The notes under the pieces: generated by a model
Seen by the model: the letters and a program-made list of their open reading frames with translations, nothing else
Told to the model about the DNA's origin: nothing
Database searches by the model: none
Made by a program: the position numbers and the translations under genes
Part shown: positions 52,415 to 63,087 of the stretch, one piece after another
Layout: every line of letters begins with the position of its first letter
Numbering within the stretch: the stretch's first letter is position 1
Origin: Saprospiraceae bacterium
GTDB lineage: Bacteria > Bacteroidota > Bacteroidia > Chitinophagales > Saprospiraceae
Reading direction: 5' to 3'
Length of the DNA: 64,000 nucleotides
NCBI GenBank assembly: GCA_016718205.1
Contig: JADKEB010000008.1
Location: 1 to 64,000 of the forward strand

Positions 52415-52903
52415 CTAGTGATCATAAGAAAAATCATTCTCTGAAAGTACCACATACTTTATGTTTCGGGTTATGTGGCTTTCTACTTTTTCTATTAGGT
52501 CTTTGAGATATTCCTGATTTAACTCACCAATAAACACTAATTCAATAATTTTATCATCCAGCCCTTGTGCAAATGCACCTGTGACATATACTCTTTTGAC
52601 TTCTCCAAGTTTTTCAACAACCCTGTCAATGATTTTATCAAAACCTATGTATTTGAGCAATAAATTGTGGGTCTCATTGTACAGTGGATGTTCAATATTA
52701 GCTCTGAAATATTTTTTATTACCTTGCAAAAAGGAAGTCAACATGCCAGCTTTTTCAAATCTATTCAGCTCAATTCTTATGGAATTGGTCGAATCTCCAA
52801 ATTCGGATTCCAGCCCTCTCAGATATGATGTGGCTTTGCTGTTTAGAAAAAACTTAAGAAGAAGTTTAATCCTCGTTTTTGATGATATTAAAGTCTCAAG
52901 CAT
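52415..52903 (-). CDS. Winged-helix (ArsR-like) transcriptional regulator
   Basis: 162 aa. The N-terminal winged helix (LISSKTRIKLLLKFFLNSKATSYLRGL, STNSIRIELNRFEKAGML) is followed by a C-terminal part with RVYVTGAFAQGLDDKIIELVFIGELN, which looks like an NTase-derived sensor domain. Regulators of this build often stand just before UpxY-type genes in polysaccharide loci of this phylum. It is 48 bp upstream of the antiterminator and probably in the same transcript. The target promoter is not known. Confidence 0.78.
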   Translation of the reverse strand: MLETLISSKTRIKLLLKFFLNSKATSYLRGLESEFGDSTNSIRIELNRFEKAGMLTSFLQGNKKYFRANIEHPLYNETHNLLLKYIGFDKIIDRVVEKLGEVKRVYVTGAFAQGLDDKIIELVFIGELNQEYLKDLIEKVESHITRNIKYVVLSENDFSYDH

Positions 52904-52922
52904 ATTGAGTACAAAAATTACT

Positions 52923-52930
52923 CAAAGGTA
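52923..52930 (-). promoter_or_regulatory. Candidate -7 element of the polysaccharide operon
   Basis: TACCTTTG on the minus strand, 20 bp before the regulator ATG, fits the Bacteroidota -7 consensus TAnnTTTG. No clear TTTG -33 element is seen at the usual spacing. The rest of 52931-53334 is very AT-rich and shows no gene. Confidence 0.5.
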
Positions 52931-53334
52931 ATTATAATTTCTTATACGTCTTTAAATTTTAAGTAAAATTCTAACTTGAATTGGCAAAATATTTAATATG
53001 ATTGCATTTCGACTGGTAAAATACTTGATGTATTAAAAAAATACATTATTCTTAATTAATTGTAATATACGATACTTATAATCAAGTCTTCATTATTTTG
53101 TAAACTTTTGCATTAGATTGTACTATCATTCATGATCAAAATCAAACTATCATCAATCTGACTACTTATGACATAACCCGTATGACAAAAAGAGTCTTGA
53201 CTATAGGAATTAAAATTTCAACGTATGACTACAAGTGGCTATTTTACATCGCTTACTCCCAATAATAAAAAAACAAACTGGCTCTAATTTTAAATATTTC
53301 GATTTCAATCAATTACATAGTGGCCTTTTTCACT

Positions 53335-53342
53335 TACCTTTG
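53335..53342 (+). promoter_or_regulatory. -7 promoter element of rnpB
   Basis: TACCTTTG, six bases before the RNA's apparent 5' end, identical to the element at 52923 on the other strand. The two promoters are divergent. Confidence 0.55.
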
Positions 53343-53347
53343 TCACC

Positions 53348-53703
53348 GATACTGCTCTGTCGCTTTAGTAAATCTAAAGAGGAAAGTCCGGACAACGTAG
53401 GGCACCACACCATCTAACGGATGGGATCATGCCAGGCATGGTACAGAAAGTGTCACAGAAAATAACCGCCTAGCTGAGCTGGGTAAGGGTGAAAATGTGA
53501 GGTAAAAGCTCACAGGTTCATGCAGTAATGTAAGAATCGGATAAACCTTGTGGGTTGAAATGCCATGTATATCCTGGCCTTCTGCTGAAGAAGTCTGATT
53601 GGCATCGGTCGGAAACCCTTTTTGGGTAGTCAGGAGGGGTAGGCAGCTTAGATAAATGACAGAGGACACATTTTTTTGTGTTACAGAATCCGGCTTACAG
53701 GTA
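53348..53703 (+). ncRNA. rnpB: RNase P RNA, bacterial class A
   Basis: The conserved 5' core GAGGAAAGTCCGGACA occurs at about 53379, with the CTGCTCTGTCGCT arm before it. Near the 3' end, ACAGAATCCGGCTTACAG (about 53684-53701) is the standard pairing partner. Between them lie the expected helices, for example CACAGAAAATAACCGCC and GGGTGAAAATGTGAGGTAAGAGCTCAC-like blocks. Catalytic RNA that trims the 5' leader of pre-tRNA. Ends are accurate to a few bases only. Any ORF across it is accidental. Confidence 0.95.
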
Positions 53704-53931
53704 TTATTTATTGGGATAAAACCTTTTCAATTAAATGAATTGGTTTCCCAATATTTTAGCTGAAAACTTCTTTTCCTACCTACAAATACTTCCAAGTCTG
53801 CTGAAAAGATGATTGTAGATTTTAACCCTGCCTTGCACTTCCAACAACGTAAGCAGGGACTGTTTGCTTAAAAGATTACTGGATGATATGTTACTTAAAC
53901 TATTGACTTTCTCACTTAAGATTTATAAGCC

Positions 53932-54489
53932 TTAATTTTCTTTTACACATTTAAATACATAGCCAGGTGGTATATTTACAGGGACAAAAAAAGTCTGTAC
54001 ATTTCCAAAAATACTTTTGTACAATTTTTTTATTGACCTTATATAATGCATCTGAATGAAAATACCATCGGTTTTCAATACTCTTTTGCATGAGTTTATA
54101 ATCAATCTGGTAAGGTCATCAGGTAAAACCAAAAATGGAATGGCTGATATGACAATGTCCGCTTCTGTTATGTTATGAAGATTCAGATAATACTCAAGGT
54201 GTTCAGCACTATCATTGATCACTATCACCCTGTCGTCTTTTATTTTATTGATCAAATCACAGAGTTCCGGATTTATTTCAAAAACCAGCAACCTGGCCTG
54301 ATATGACATTTTTTCCATGATAAATTGAGTAATTACTCCATCGCCCGCTCCTAACTCAACAATATTCAGGTGATCTTCAGGAATAATAAAATGAGTCATT
54401 TTTTTGCACATAGCTTCACTGCTTCTTATGACCGTACCCATTTGTCTGAAGTTTTTTAGACTATGCCAAAGAAATCTGACCTTTTCCAT
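53932..54489 (-). CDS. Class I SAM-dependent methyltransferase, phospholipid N-methyltransferase-like
   Basis: 185 aa with SAM motif I IVELGAGDGVITQFIMEKM at about 43-61, acidic motif LLVFEINPELCDL, and the VISAIPFLVLPDDL motif IV region, as in PmtA-type and rRNA-dimethylase-like enzymes. A short N-terminal WHSLKNFRQMGTVIRSS precedes motif I, typical of the phospholipid N-methyltransferase group. Substrate cannot be decided from sequence. Divergent from the Wzi-like gene; both promoters lie in 54490-54661. Confidence 0.75.
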   Translation of the reverse strand: MEKVRFLWHSLKNFRQMGTVIRSSEAMCKKMTHFIIPEDHLNIVELGAGDGVITQFIMEKMSYQARLLVFEINPELCDLINKIKDDRVIVINDSAEHLEYYLNLHNITEADIVISAIPFLVLPDDLTRLIINSCKRVLKTDGIFIQMHYIRSIKKLYKSIFGNVQTFFVPVNIPPGYVFKCVKEN

Positions 54490-54661
54490 TCTATTGTCCT
54501 AAAAATATATGATAAGGACGCAATGTACAGATAAATTTTAAATCTTCAACAAAAATGGTACTTGCAAACAGATACAAGCGGAATTACCGGTCGAAATAAA
54601 TTGTACAATATATAGATATAAAGTTACAATTGATTCATCTTTGTGCCAAAATCATAAATGG

Positions 54662-56440
54662 ATGAAATTTCATTATTTAATCTTAATATCAGTCATCAGT
54701 AGTTTCTGCAGTCAAGCTCAGTCTCCTTACATACTCCGCGGTGACCTGGCCTATCACACCTATGACAGAGCTGAGATATTAAGACTATCTGATACTATCA
54801 TGATCAATAGTATCAACAATTATGATCGAAATCTTACAGTAGATTTCTTTAAAAATATATGGCAAAATGATGGTCTGACAAAAAAAGATCGATATGATTT
54901 ATTACATATTTATTCCGACAATTTTGAATTTTTAGAAACCCAGGATTCCATAGATGTGCCCGTAAGTCAAAACGAAGTCATTTTCAGAGTGGGAGCAAAT
55001 GAATCACCGTCAAGCTATCAACAAATTAATAAAAGTGCATTTGAGCAAAATCCCATATTAAAGTATTTTTATAAAACTCCGGCAAATCTCCTGCAGTTAC
55101 ACACACCTTCTTTTGAGCTTATTTTGAATCCTGTCATTCAATTGTCATATCACCATCAGGTAAACAATGAAAATATAGTTTTTCAAAATATAAGAGGCCT
55201 GGAGGCAAGAGCATACATAGATAAAAAGGTGTATTTCTACACACAATTATTGGAAACACAAAGAAGTTTTTTGAATTATACAGAGTCTTGGATCAAAAAA
55301 TATGGCACCATACCCGGACAGGGATTTTGGAAAAATTACAATTCCGGTGTTATCTCCAATCTTAAAGGATACGACTATTTCAATGCCAGAGCTTATGTAG
55401 GTTTTAATCCTGTGAAAAGCATAAATATAGAGTTTGGTCACGGCAATCATTTTATTGGGAATGGTTACAGATCACTTTTGTTATCAGATTTCAGTCACAA
55501 TTACTTTTACCTTAAATTCAATACCAGAATTTGGAAATTTCATTATCAAAACATTTTTGCGGAAATGGCTCCTACATCTACCTTGTTAAACCCTGGAGAT
55601 AACCTATTGCCCAAAAAATATACTGCTACTCACTATCTGGCATTTAAACCGAGTAATAGATTTGAAGTTGGAATTTTTGAAACCGTGGTTTTTGCCAGAG
55701 AAAATCATTTTGAGTTCCAATATCTGAATCCGGTCATTTTGTACCGGGCTGTAGAACATTATTTAGATAGTCCTGACAATGTCATCCTTGGTCTTAATGC
55801 CAAATGGAATCCATTAAAAGGTTTATCCCTATATGGTCAGTTTGTCATGGACGAATTTAAACTTTCTGAAGTCAAAAAACAATCCGGTTGGTGGGCAAAT
55901 AAGTTTGGGGCGCAGATAGGTTTGAAATATTTAAATGCTCTTGGCATCGATCATCTTGATTTGCAGGTCGAATACAATGCAGTGAGACCTTACACCTATG
56001 CCCACAGAGACACATTGATGTCACTTTCTGATTACTCCATAGCCAACTACAGTCATTCCAATCAGCCATTAGCACATCCTCTGGGTGCAAATTTCAGAGA
56101 GTTGCTTTGCATCGCCCGTTATAAACCTTTCAATCGAATGTATATCCAAGCCAAAGCATTGCTAACAACTTATGGTGCTGACAGACCTGGCGAAAATTGG
56201 GGAGGAAATATACTTGCACCTTTGCAAACTATAGAACAGGAATACGGCAACGTCATTGGACAAGGTATTAAAACCAAGATAGCTGCATTAAATGTAGATG
56301 TCAGTTATGAACTTTTCCATAATTACTACATTGATTTACAGGGTATGTGGCGCAAAACTAAATCAGACGTCACAGTAGATCAACACTATATAGGTGGTGG
56401 ATTTAGGGTAAACATAGCTAATATTCACTACGATTATTGA
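54662..56440 (+). CDS. Wzi-like capsule assembly outer-membrane protein
   Basis: The start at 54662 gives a signal peptide (MKFHYLILISVISSFCSQAQ) and a product of 592 aa. Many amphipathic beta strands with aromatic ends follow (YFYLKFNTRIWKFHYQNIFAEM, LDLQVEYNAVRPYTYAH, HYIGGGFRVNI). FGHGNHFIGNGYRSLLLSDF is the region typical of Bacteroidota proteins related to Wzi, which helps anchor capsule at the outer membrane. The neighbouring SLBB export gene supports a role in surface polymer. The longer frame from 54641 lacks a clean signal start. Confidence 0.75.
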   Translation: MKFHYLILISVISSFCSQAQSPYILRGDLAYHTYDRAEILRLSDTIMINSINNYDRNLTVDFFKNIWQNDGLTKKDRYDLLHIYSDNFEFLETQDSIDVPVSQNEVIFRVGANESPSSYQQINKSAFEQNPILKYFYKTPANLLQLHTPSFELILNPVIQLSYHHQVNNENIVFQNIRGLEARAYIDKKVYFYTQLLETQRSFLNYTESWIKKYGTIPGQGFWKNYNSGVISNLKGYDYFNARAYVGFNPVKSINIEFGHGNHFIGNGYRSLLLSDFSHNYFYLKFNTRIWKFHYQNIFAEMAPTSTLLNPGDNLLPKKYTATHYLAFKPSNRFEVGIFETVVFARENHFEFQYLNPVILYRAVEHYLDSPDNVILGLNAKWNPLKGLSLYGQFVMDEFKLSEVKKQSGWWANKFGAQIGLKYLNALGIDHLDLQVEYNAVRPYTYAHRDTLMSLSDYSIANYSHSNQPLAHPLGANFRELLCIARYKPFNRMYIQAKALLTTYGADRPGENWGGNILAPLQTIEQEYGNVIGQGIKTKIAALNVDVSYELFHNYYIDLQGMWRKTKSDVTVDQHYIGGGFRVNIANIHYDY

Positions 56441-56478
56441 TTTTATAGTTATCATTTCTAAATAATCTTTGGTTTCCG

Positions 56479-56486
56479 TACCTTTG
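56479..56486 (+). promoter_or_regulatory. Candidate -7 element of metH
   Basis: TACCTTTG lies 8 bp before the metH ATG. If used, the transcript would be leaderless or nearly so. The gap of 54 bp leaves no room for a cobalamin riboswitch. Confidence 0.35.
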
Positions 56487-56494
56487 GCCCACTT

Positions 56495-59400
56495 ATGGCA
56501 AATTTAAAACAAATAGCAGAAAGCAGAGTTTTAGTTCTAGATGGAGCAATGGGAACCATGATCCAAAGGTACAAGCTTCAGGAATCGGACTATCGTGGGG
56601 AGAGATTCAAAAATCATCATTCGGACCTCAAAGGAAATAACGATTTATTATCCATCACTCGTCCTGATATTATTATGGAAATTCATAAGGCTTACTTAGA
56701 TGCTGGTGCTGATATCATTGAGACTAATACCTTTAATGGTACTAGAATATCACAATCAGATTATCATCTTGAGGAAGTGACTTATGAGATCAATTTCCAA
56801 TCTGCACAAATAGCTAAAAAAGCGGCTCAAGAATTTACAACCAAGAATCCGGACAAGCCTAGATTTGTGGCAGGTGCTATGGGACCTACTAATAAAACTG
56901 CTTCTATCTCACCTGATGTCAATAATCCGGGTTACAGAGCAATCACTTTTGACGAGCTCGTGGCCAATTACTACGAACAGGCGCAAGGCTTGATGGATGG
57001 AGGAGCTGATCTCCTTCTTGTAGAAACAGTATTTGATACGTTAAACTGTAAAGCAGCATTATTTGCTATCCAAAACATCAAGGAAGAAAGAAAAAGCGAT
57101 ATTCCTGTTATGGTATCCGGTACGATTACCGATGCATCGGGTAGGACTTTAAGTGGCCAAACTGCTGAAGCATTTTACATATCCATAGCTCATGCTGATC
57201 TCTTTAGTGTAGGTCTTAATTGTGCTTTGGGAGCCAAAGAGTTACGTCCTCATCTTGTTGACTTGAGTGCTATAGCAGACTGTTGGGTCAGTGCTTATCC
57301 CAATGCGGGTCTTCCCAATGAATTGGGAGCTTATGATCAAAGTCCTGATGAAATGAAAGCATTTATCCAAGAATTTGTTGCTTCTGGGTTGGTCAATATT
57401 ATTGGCGGATGCTGTGGGACAACACCTGATCACATCAGAGCCATGGCTGAAGCTGTACAAGGCATGCCGGCAAGGTCACTACCCCAAAGAAAAAAGTTAT
57501 CAGCATACTCTGGATTAGAACCATTGATCGTCAGAGACGACCTTAATTTTATCAATATCGGGGAAAGGACCAATGTCACAGGTTCCAGAAAGTTTGCCAA
57601 GCTTATCGCTGAAAATAAATATAATGAAGCTCTATCCGTAGCCTTGCAACAGGTAGAGAGCGGCGCACAGATCATAGATGTCAATATGGATGAAGGACTT
57701 TTGGATTCCAAAGAGGCGATGAAGACATTTCTGAACCTGGTGATGGCCGAACCGGATATCGCCAAAGTACCTGTGATGATCGATTCGTCCAAGTTTGAAG
57801 TGATCGAAGCAGGGCTGAAATGTGTTCAGGGTAAATGCATCGTCAATTCCATATCCATGAAGGAAGGTGAAGATGAATTCCGACGACAAGCCAACTTGCT
57901 GAGAAAGTACGGTGCAGCTACAGTGGTGATGGCTTTCGATGAACAAGGACAAGCTGATACTATCGAAAGGAAAGTAGATATTTGTAAAAGAGCCTATAAA
58001 ATCCTGACTGAAGAAATTCACTTTCCGGCAGAGGATATCATTTTTGATCCCAACATTTTTGCTGTGGCAACGGGCATCCAAGAACATAATGAATATGCCA
58101 TAAACTTTATAGAAGCTACTAGACAGATCAAAGCAGCCTGTCCCGGAGCCAAAGTCAGTGGTGGCGTGAGCAATATCTCGTTTTCTTATCGAGGCAATGA
58201 CAAAGTAAGAGAAGCGATGCACTCCGCATTTTTATATCATGCTATACAAGCAGGTATGGATATGGGTATTGTCAATGCTGGTATGGTAGAGGTATATGAA
58301 GAAGTAGACAAAGAGTTATTGATACTCGTAGAAGATGTATTGTTTAATAGAAATGAAAAGGCCACTGAAGCGCTTACCAACTATGCAGAGCGTGTAGCGG
58401 GTGGTGGCAAAGTCATTCAAAAAGATCTGAGATGGAGAGAAAGTAGTGTAGAAGAACGTCTTTCTCACGCTTTGGTCAAGGGTATCACAGATTTTATTGA
58501 TGAGGATACAGAAGAAGCGCGACAAAAATATACATCACCGCTGCAGGTGATAGAAGGTCCACTTATGGATGGGATGAACATCGTAGGAGATTTATTTGGC
58601 GCTGGTAAAATGTTTTTGCCACAGGTAGTAAAAAGCGCCCGCGTCATGAAAAAATCTGTAGCTTATCTGACTCCATATATAGATGCTGAGAAAGCTATCT
58701 CTGGAGGGTCTGCCAAAGGCAAGATACTGATGGCTACGGTGAAGGGAGATGTACACGACATTGGTAAAAATATAGTAGGGGTAGTTCTTGCTTGTAATAA
58801 TTATGAGATCATTGACTTAGGTGTCATGGTCTCAGCGGATCGGATACTCACTGCTGCTAAAGAGCATGGAGTAGATATCATTGGTTTGAGTGGTTTGATT
58901 ACACCATCATTGGACGAAATGGTGCATGTGGCCAAGGAGATGCAGCGGCAGGGCTTTACCACACCATTACTGATAGGAGGAGCTACGACTTCCAAAACAC
59001 ATACGGCACTTAAAATAGACCCTCAATATGAAGGCCCTGTGATTTATGTATTGGATGCTAGTAGGAGCGTAGGAGTCGTCAGTCAGCTATTGACCCAAGA
59101 AGAAAATACAGCGGATCATTTTGTCCAAAATACCAAAACAGAATATGCTGAGCTACGAGACAAAAGGGCAGCTTCTGCTTCAGATAAAGAATATATCAGC
59201 ATCGATGAAGCACGAGCACAAAAAGTTCAACTGGATTGGACCCTGTATGAACCCACTACACCTGCTCACTTGGGTATCCAAGTCTGGAATGATATCCGGA
59301 TAGAAACATTGATTCCCTACATCGACTGGACGCCTTTTTTTGCCAGCTGGCAGCTGAAAGGGAAGTATCCTACTATTTTTAGAGATGCTTTTGTAGGTGT

Positions 59401-60169
59401 TGAAGCTCAAAAATTATATGATCATGCTCAGGAAATGCTGGATTTGATCGTGAAAGAAAACAGGCTGACTGTCAAAGCGGTAACAGGTATATTTGAAGCT
59501 CATAGCGAAGGCGATGATGTCGTACTTTATGACCCGCAAACAGGGGATAAAAGTGACACCATTCATTTTTTGCGTCAACAAAGAAAGAAGAGTGATGGAT
59601 TGCCGTATCAATGTCTTGCGGACTATGTGGCTCCAATAGGTTCTTCAAAAAAGGATTATTTTGGTGCTTTTGCTGTCAGTGCAGGATTCGGAATAGAACC
59701 TTGGGTCAAGATGTATGAAGATCAACATGATGATTACAATGCCATCATGATGAAAGCACTGGCCGATAGATTTGCTGAAGCATTGGCAGAGTATTTGCAC
59801 CAAGTGATTCGTACAGATATCTGGGGTTATAGCAAGGGTGAGACCTTGACCAACGAAGCATTGATTGCTGAAAAATACAAAGGTATAAGGCCCGCACCAG
59901 GATATCCTGCTTGTCCTGATCATACGGAGAAGGATATATTATGGAAGATTTTGGATGCGGAAAAGCATACGGGTATCTTTCTGACCGAAAGTAAAGCGAT
60001 GTATCCTGCAGCTTCAGTAAGTGGCTGGTATATCGGACATCCTGAGTCCAAATACTTTGGATTAGGAAATATTTCAAAAGATCAGGTCATAGATTATGCT
60101 AAAAGGAAGCAAATGGACGTTAAAGAGATAGAAAAGTGGCTTTCGCCCAATTTGAATTATTTGTGTTAA
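56495..60169 (+). CDS. metH: Cobalamin-dependent methionine synthase
   Basis: 1224 aa, about the length of E. coli MetH, with all four modules. Homocysteine-binding barrel (about 1-320; VLDGAMGTMIQ, ETNTFNGT, zinc Cys in LNCALGAKELR and GGCCGTTPDH), methyltetrahydrofolate barrel (about 345-610; NIGERTNVTGSRKF, DVNMDEGLLD), cobalamin domain (about 640-880; GDVHDIGKNIVGVVLACNNYE with the B12-ligating His, IGLSGLITPSLDEMVHVA) and AdoMet activation domain (about 900-1224; RPAPGYPACPDHTEK). It makes methionine from homocysteine. Uninterrupted over 3.7 kb, which contrasts with the broken genes upstream. Confidence 0.97.
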   Translation: MANLKQIAESRVLVLDGAMGTMIQRYKLQESDYRGERFKNHHSDLKGNNDLLSITRPDIIMEIHKAYLDAGADIIETNTFNGTRISQSDYHLEEVTYEINFQSAQIAKKAAQEFTTKNPDKPRFVAGAMGPTNKTASISPDVNNPGYRAITFDELVANYYEQAQGLMDGGADLLLVETVFDTLNCKAALFAIQNIKEERKSDIPVMVSGTITDASGRTLSGQTAEAFYISIAHADLFSVGLNCALGAKELRPHLVDLSAIADCWVSAYPNAGLPNELGAYDQSPDEMKAFIQEFVASGLVNIIGGCCGTTPDHIRAMAEAVQGMPARSLPQRKKLSAYSGLEPLIVRDDLNFINIGERTNVTGSRKFAKLIAENKYNEALSVALQQVESGAQIIDVNMDEGLLDSKEAMKTFLNLVMAEPDIAKVPVMIDSSKFEVIEAGLKCVQGKCIVNSISMKEGEDEFRRQANLLRKYGAATVVMAFDEQGQADTIERKVDICKRAYKILTEEIHFPAEDIIFDPNIFAVATGIQEHNEYAINFIEATRQIKAACPGAKVSGGVSNISFSYRGNDKVREAMHSAFLYHAIQAGMDMGIVNAGMVEVYEEVDKELLILVEDVLFNRNEKATEALTNYAERVAGGGKVIQKDLRWRESSVEERLSHALVKGITDFIDEDTEEARQKYTSPLQVIEGPLMDGMNIVGDLFGAGKMFLPQVVKSARVMKKSVAYLTPYIDAEKAISGGSAKGKILMATVKGDVHDIGKNIVGVVLACNNYEIIDLGVMVSADRILTAAKEHGVDIIGLSGLITPSLDEMVHVAKEMQRQGFTTPLLIGGATTSKTHTALKIDPQYEGPVIYVLDASRSVGVVSQLLTQEENTADHFVQNTKTEYAELRDKRAASASDKEYISIDEARAQKVQLDWTLYEPTTPAHLGIQVWNDIRIETLIPYIDWTPFFASWQLKGKYPTIFRDAFVGVEAQKLYDHAQEMLDLIVKENRLTVKAVTGIFEAHSEGDDVVLYDPQTGDKSDTIHFLRQQRKKSDGLPYQCLADYVAPIGSSKKDYFGAFAVSAGFGIEPWVKMYEDQHDDYNAIMMKALADRFAEALAEYLHQVIRTDIWGYSKGETLTNEALIAEKYKGIRPAPGYPACPDHTEKDILWKILDAEKHTGIFLTESKAMYPAASVSGWYIGHPESKYFGLGNISKDQVIDYAKRKQMDVKEIEKWLSPNLNYLC

Positions 60170-60296
60170 ATAATTTAGTTTTAGTGAAATCAAAATAGTT
60201 ATTAAGATGATTTTACTCAAATGTATTGTGGCGGCCGGGGTAAAGCGTTTAAAATTTTGTTTTGAATTTTGAACAATACGATATTAACAGAATACA

Positions 60297-63076
60297 ATGT
60301 ATAGATTTTTACTTTTTATATTTTTAAGTTTTATTTCAATTACGGCACATAGCCAAAACATCAACGAGGCTGCCGCAAGAGCAGAGTTGGAAAAGAGAGG
60401 ATATGATGCTGAACGTTTTAAGCAGGAAATGATCAAAAAGGGAGTTAATCCTGACGCTGTTAATCCTGAAAACCCGGTTGAGTTGGCTCGTGCAAAAAAA
60501 GCAGCCGAAGAAGTCATGGCCATCCTCGATGCTGAAAAAAAGGCAAATGAAAAACCAGCTGCTCCTAATGCCGGAACCAATGTGACACCACCTCAGTCCA
60601 AGATTGATGATACGCGAAGTGTGGACGAGCCCTCCAAAGTTTCTGTTCAAACCAAAGATATCCAAAAGGCTGTAAAAGATGGGGCTACTATAGAAGAAGC
60701 GGTTTCAGAAAAACTCCAAGAAGCTTCCAAAGATAAACTTCCACAAGCAGTAACCTATGGTCAGCATATATTCAGAGATAAGTCCATACAATTATTCAGA
60801 ACTTCGGAAGACGCCAAGCCTACCAAAGCTTATGTACTAGGACCAGGGGATAAAGTGGCTATTTCGATTTGGGGACCTACACAAGAAAATTTTGCTTTGG
60901 AGATCCAAAAAGATGGTTATATACAACCTACAGGACTTCCAAGGTATTATCTTGCGGGACTCACGGTAGAAGCTGCCGAACAATTGATGGCATCCAGATT
61001 GAGGAAATTATTACTATTTCCAAAAGGAAAATTTTGCACTGACCGTGGCTACTGCCAGAACGCTCAACGTCAATATCGTAGGAGAAGTATTTAATAATGG
61101 AACTTACAATATTTCGGCAGTCAATACGGCATTTAATGCACTGATAGCCGCAGGCGGACCCAACAATATAGGTAGTGTGCGTAAAATCCAATTACTGAGA
61201 GCGGGTAAAAAGCCAAAGACCATCGATGTGTATCAATATTTGCAAAATCCGGTGGTCAGTCAGGAGTTTTTTCTAGCAGAAAATGACTTTATCAATGTAC
61301 CTGTAGCCGAAAAACTGGTCGTGGTCAAAGGAGCTATCAACCGGCCATTTCAGTACGAACTTTTGGAGCAAGAAGGTATGGCTGAACTTATTAAATATGC
61401 AGGTGGTTTGAAAGCTAATGCCCTGCGAAGTACGATACAAGTCAAAAGGATAGAATCAGACTCCGTACGCGTCATTGATTTGAACTGGAGCGAGATGGAA
61501 AAGAACAATCAAAAGTTTGTCTTGATTAAATGGTGATGAAATAACGATATCGGAAATCAATGATCTGATCAAAAATGAAGTTTCGGTAACGGGAGCTGTA
61601 GAAAATCCTGGAAAATATGCCATGGTAGTCAATGAGAAGCTCTCTGACCTGCTCAAAAAAGCCAAACTCTCCGACCATGCGATTACCAGTATCGCTTATT
61701 TAAAAAGGTTTAATGAAGATTATAAGACCGTACGATATGAATTTATCAATCTGGACAATATCCTTGCGAACCCGGGAAGTGCAAGTAATCTAATGCTCAA
61801 AAAAGGGGATGAACTGATTATCTCGTCCAAAACGTCTTTTGCAGATGCCAATGGGGTCAAAGTAGAAGGTGCTGTGAGAAATCCTGTAACATTTTCTTTA
61901 GGATCAGCTCAGAATATGAAAGTGACCGATGCGATTTTTCTTTCGGGTGGTTTGAGAGATGATGCGATTGAGGACTTTGCATATATATTCAGAAATAGCA
62001 CTGTGGATACCAAAACCGTAGAGTACATTGCGGTAAATTTAAAAGAGGCATTGAAAAATCCTGGTTCTGCCGCCAATGTTACCCTTTCGCCAAAAGATAG
62101 AATCGTCTTCTATTCCAAAAATAATTATACAGATGAGTCTTTTGTTAAGGTAGCGGGAGCGGTAAGAAATCCTGGAGAATTTTTGTATAATACTTCTCTT
62201 CAACTTAAAGATGTCTTATTGCTTGCTGGAGGATTCCGAAGAGAAGCTGCATTGGATCGCATTGATGTATATCGTTTGTACTTTGAAGAAAACAAGGCTA
62301 CCCGAGTGCTTGCAGCCAATCTCAGAGTCGATGAAAACTTCAATATCAAATCCGGCAGTGATCAATTTAATTTGGAGCCCTTTGATCAGATTTTTGTGCG
62401 TTCTGCGCCTGAATTTGAACTTCAAAGAAATGTGTTTTTAACTGGTGAAGTCAGGTATCCCGGCACCTATGCTTTGATGAGTGATAATACCAAGTTATCT
62501 ACGATCATCAAAGAAGCCGGAGGCACTACGGATGAAGCTTTCCTAAAAGGCGCTACACTACAACGAGGAAAAGATAATGTGGGGTTTGTCATCATAGACT
62601 TGGAAAAAGCCATTAAAAATCCAAAATCATTTGAAAATATCATCTTGCAGGAAGGAGATGAAATTTTTATACCTAAGATCAATAATATCGTATCCATCAC
62701 CGGAGCGACTAAGGCTTACGAAATATATCCTGAAAAAATTACTGGCCAAGGTAAGATTCAAGTACCCTATAACAGTGGTAAATCTGCCAAGTACTACATC
62801 GATGAGTATGCCGGAGGATTGTCCAAAGAAGCGGATAAAATTACGGTAGTAGATGCATCCGGCAAGGTTACTAAAGCTAAGCAGTTTTTGTTTTTCAAAA
62901 AGTATCCCAAAGTAGGGCCTGGGGCAGAAATTAAAGTAGGATATAAAGTGCAAAAAGAAGAGAAACTCAAGGATGGTGATACAGAAGATGTCAAATGGGG
63001 AGATGTATTGGCCAATTCTATTGCACAGGCGACCGCCATATTGTCCCTAATCTTATTGATACAAAATGTAAATTAA
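60297..63076 (+). CDS. Wza-like polysaccharide export protein with multiple SLBB domains, two frameshifts
   Basis: Signal peptide (MYRFLLFIFLSFISITAHSQ), a helical segment (AAARAELEKRGYDAERFKQEM) and the export domain YVLGPGDKVAISIWGPTQENFALEI, then repeated SLBB units (VNIVGEVFNNGTYNIS, VVVKGAINRPFQYELL, VKVEGAVRNPVTFSLG, VKVAGAVRNPGEFLYN, VFLTGEVRYPGTYALM) and a last helix (ANSIAQATAILSLILLIQNV). Frames 60297-61094, 61045-61536 and 61622-63076 join after shifts near 61015 and 61525 (AAA for AA). About 925 aa: an outer-membrane polysaccharide channel of the OPX type. Confidence 0.88.
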
Positions 63077-63087
63077 GCGTATTCGGA

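Noticed and set aside
53427..53669. An 80-aa open frame on the minus strand
   Set aside because: It lies inside the RNase P RNA gene, whose conserved ends and helices explain the sequence.
53704..53931. Rho-independent terminator after rnpB
   Set aside because: AAACC...GGTTT pairing around 53720-53750 is weak and lacks a clear T-run in the right place.
56441..56494. Cobalamin riboswitch upstream of metH
   Set aside because: Only 54 bp separate metH from the previous gene, too short for the aptamer.
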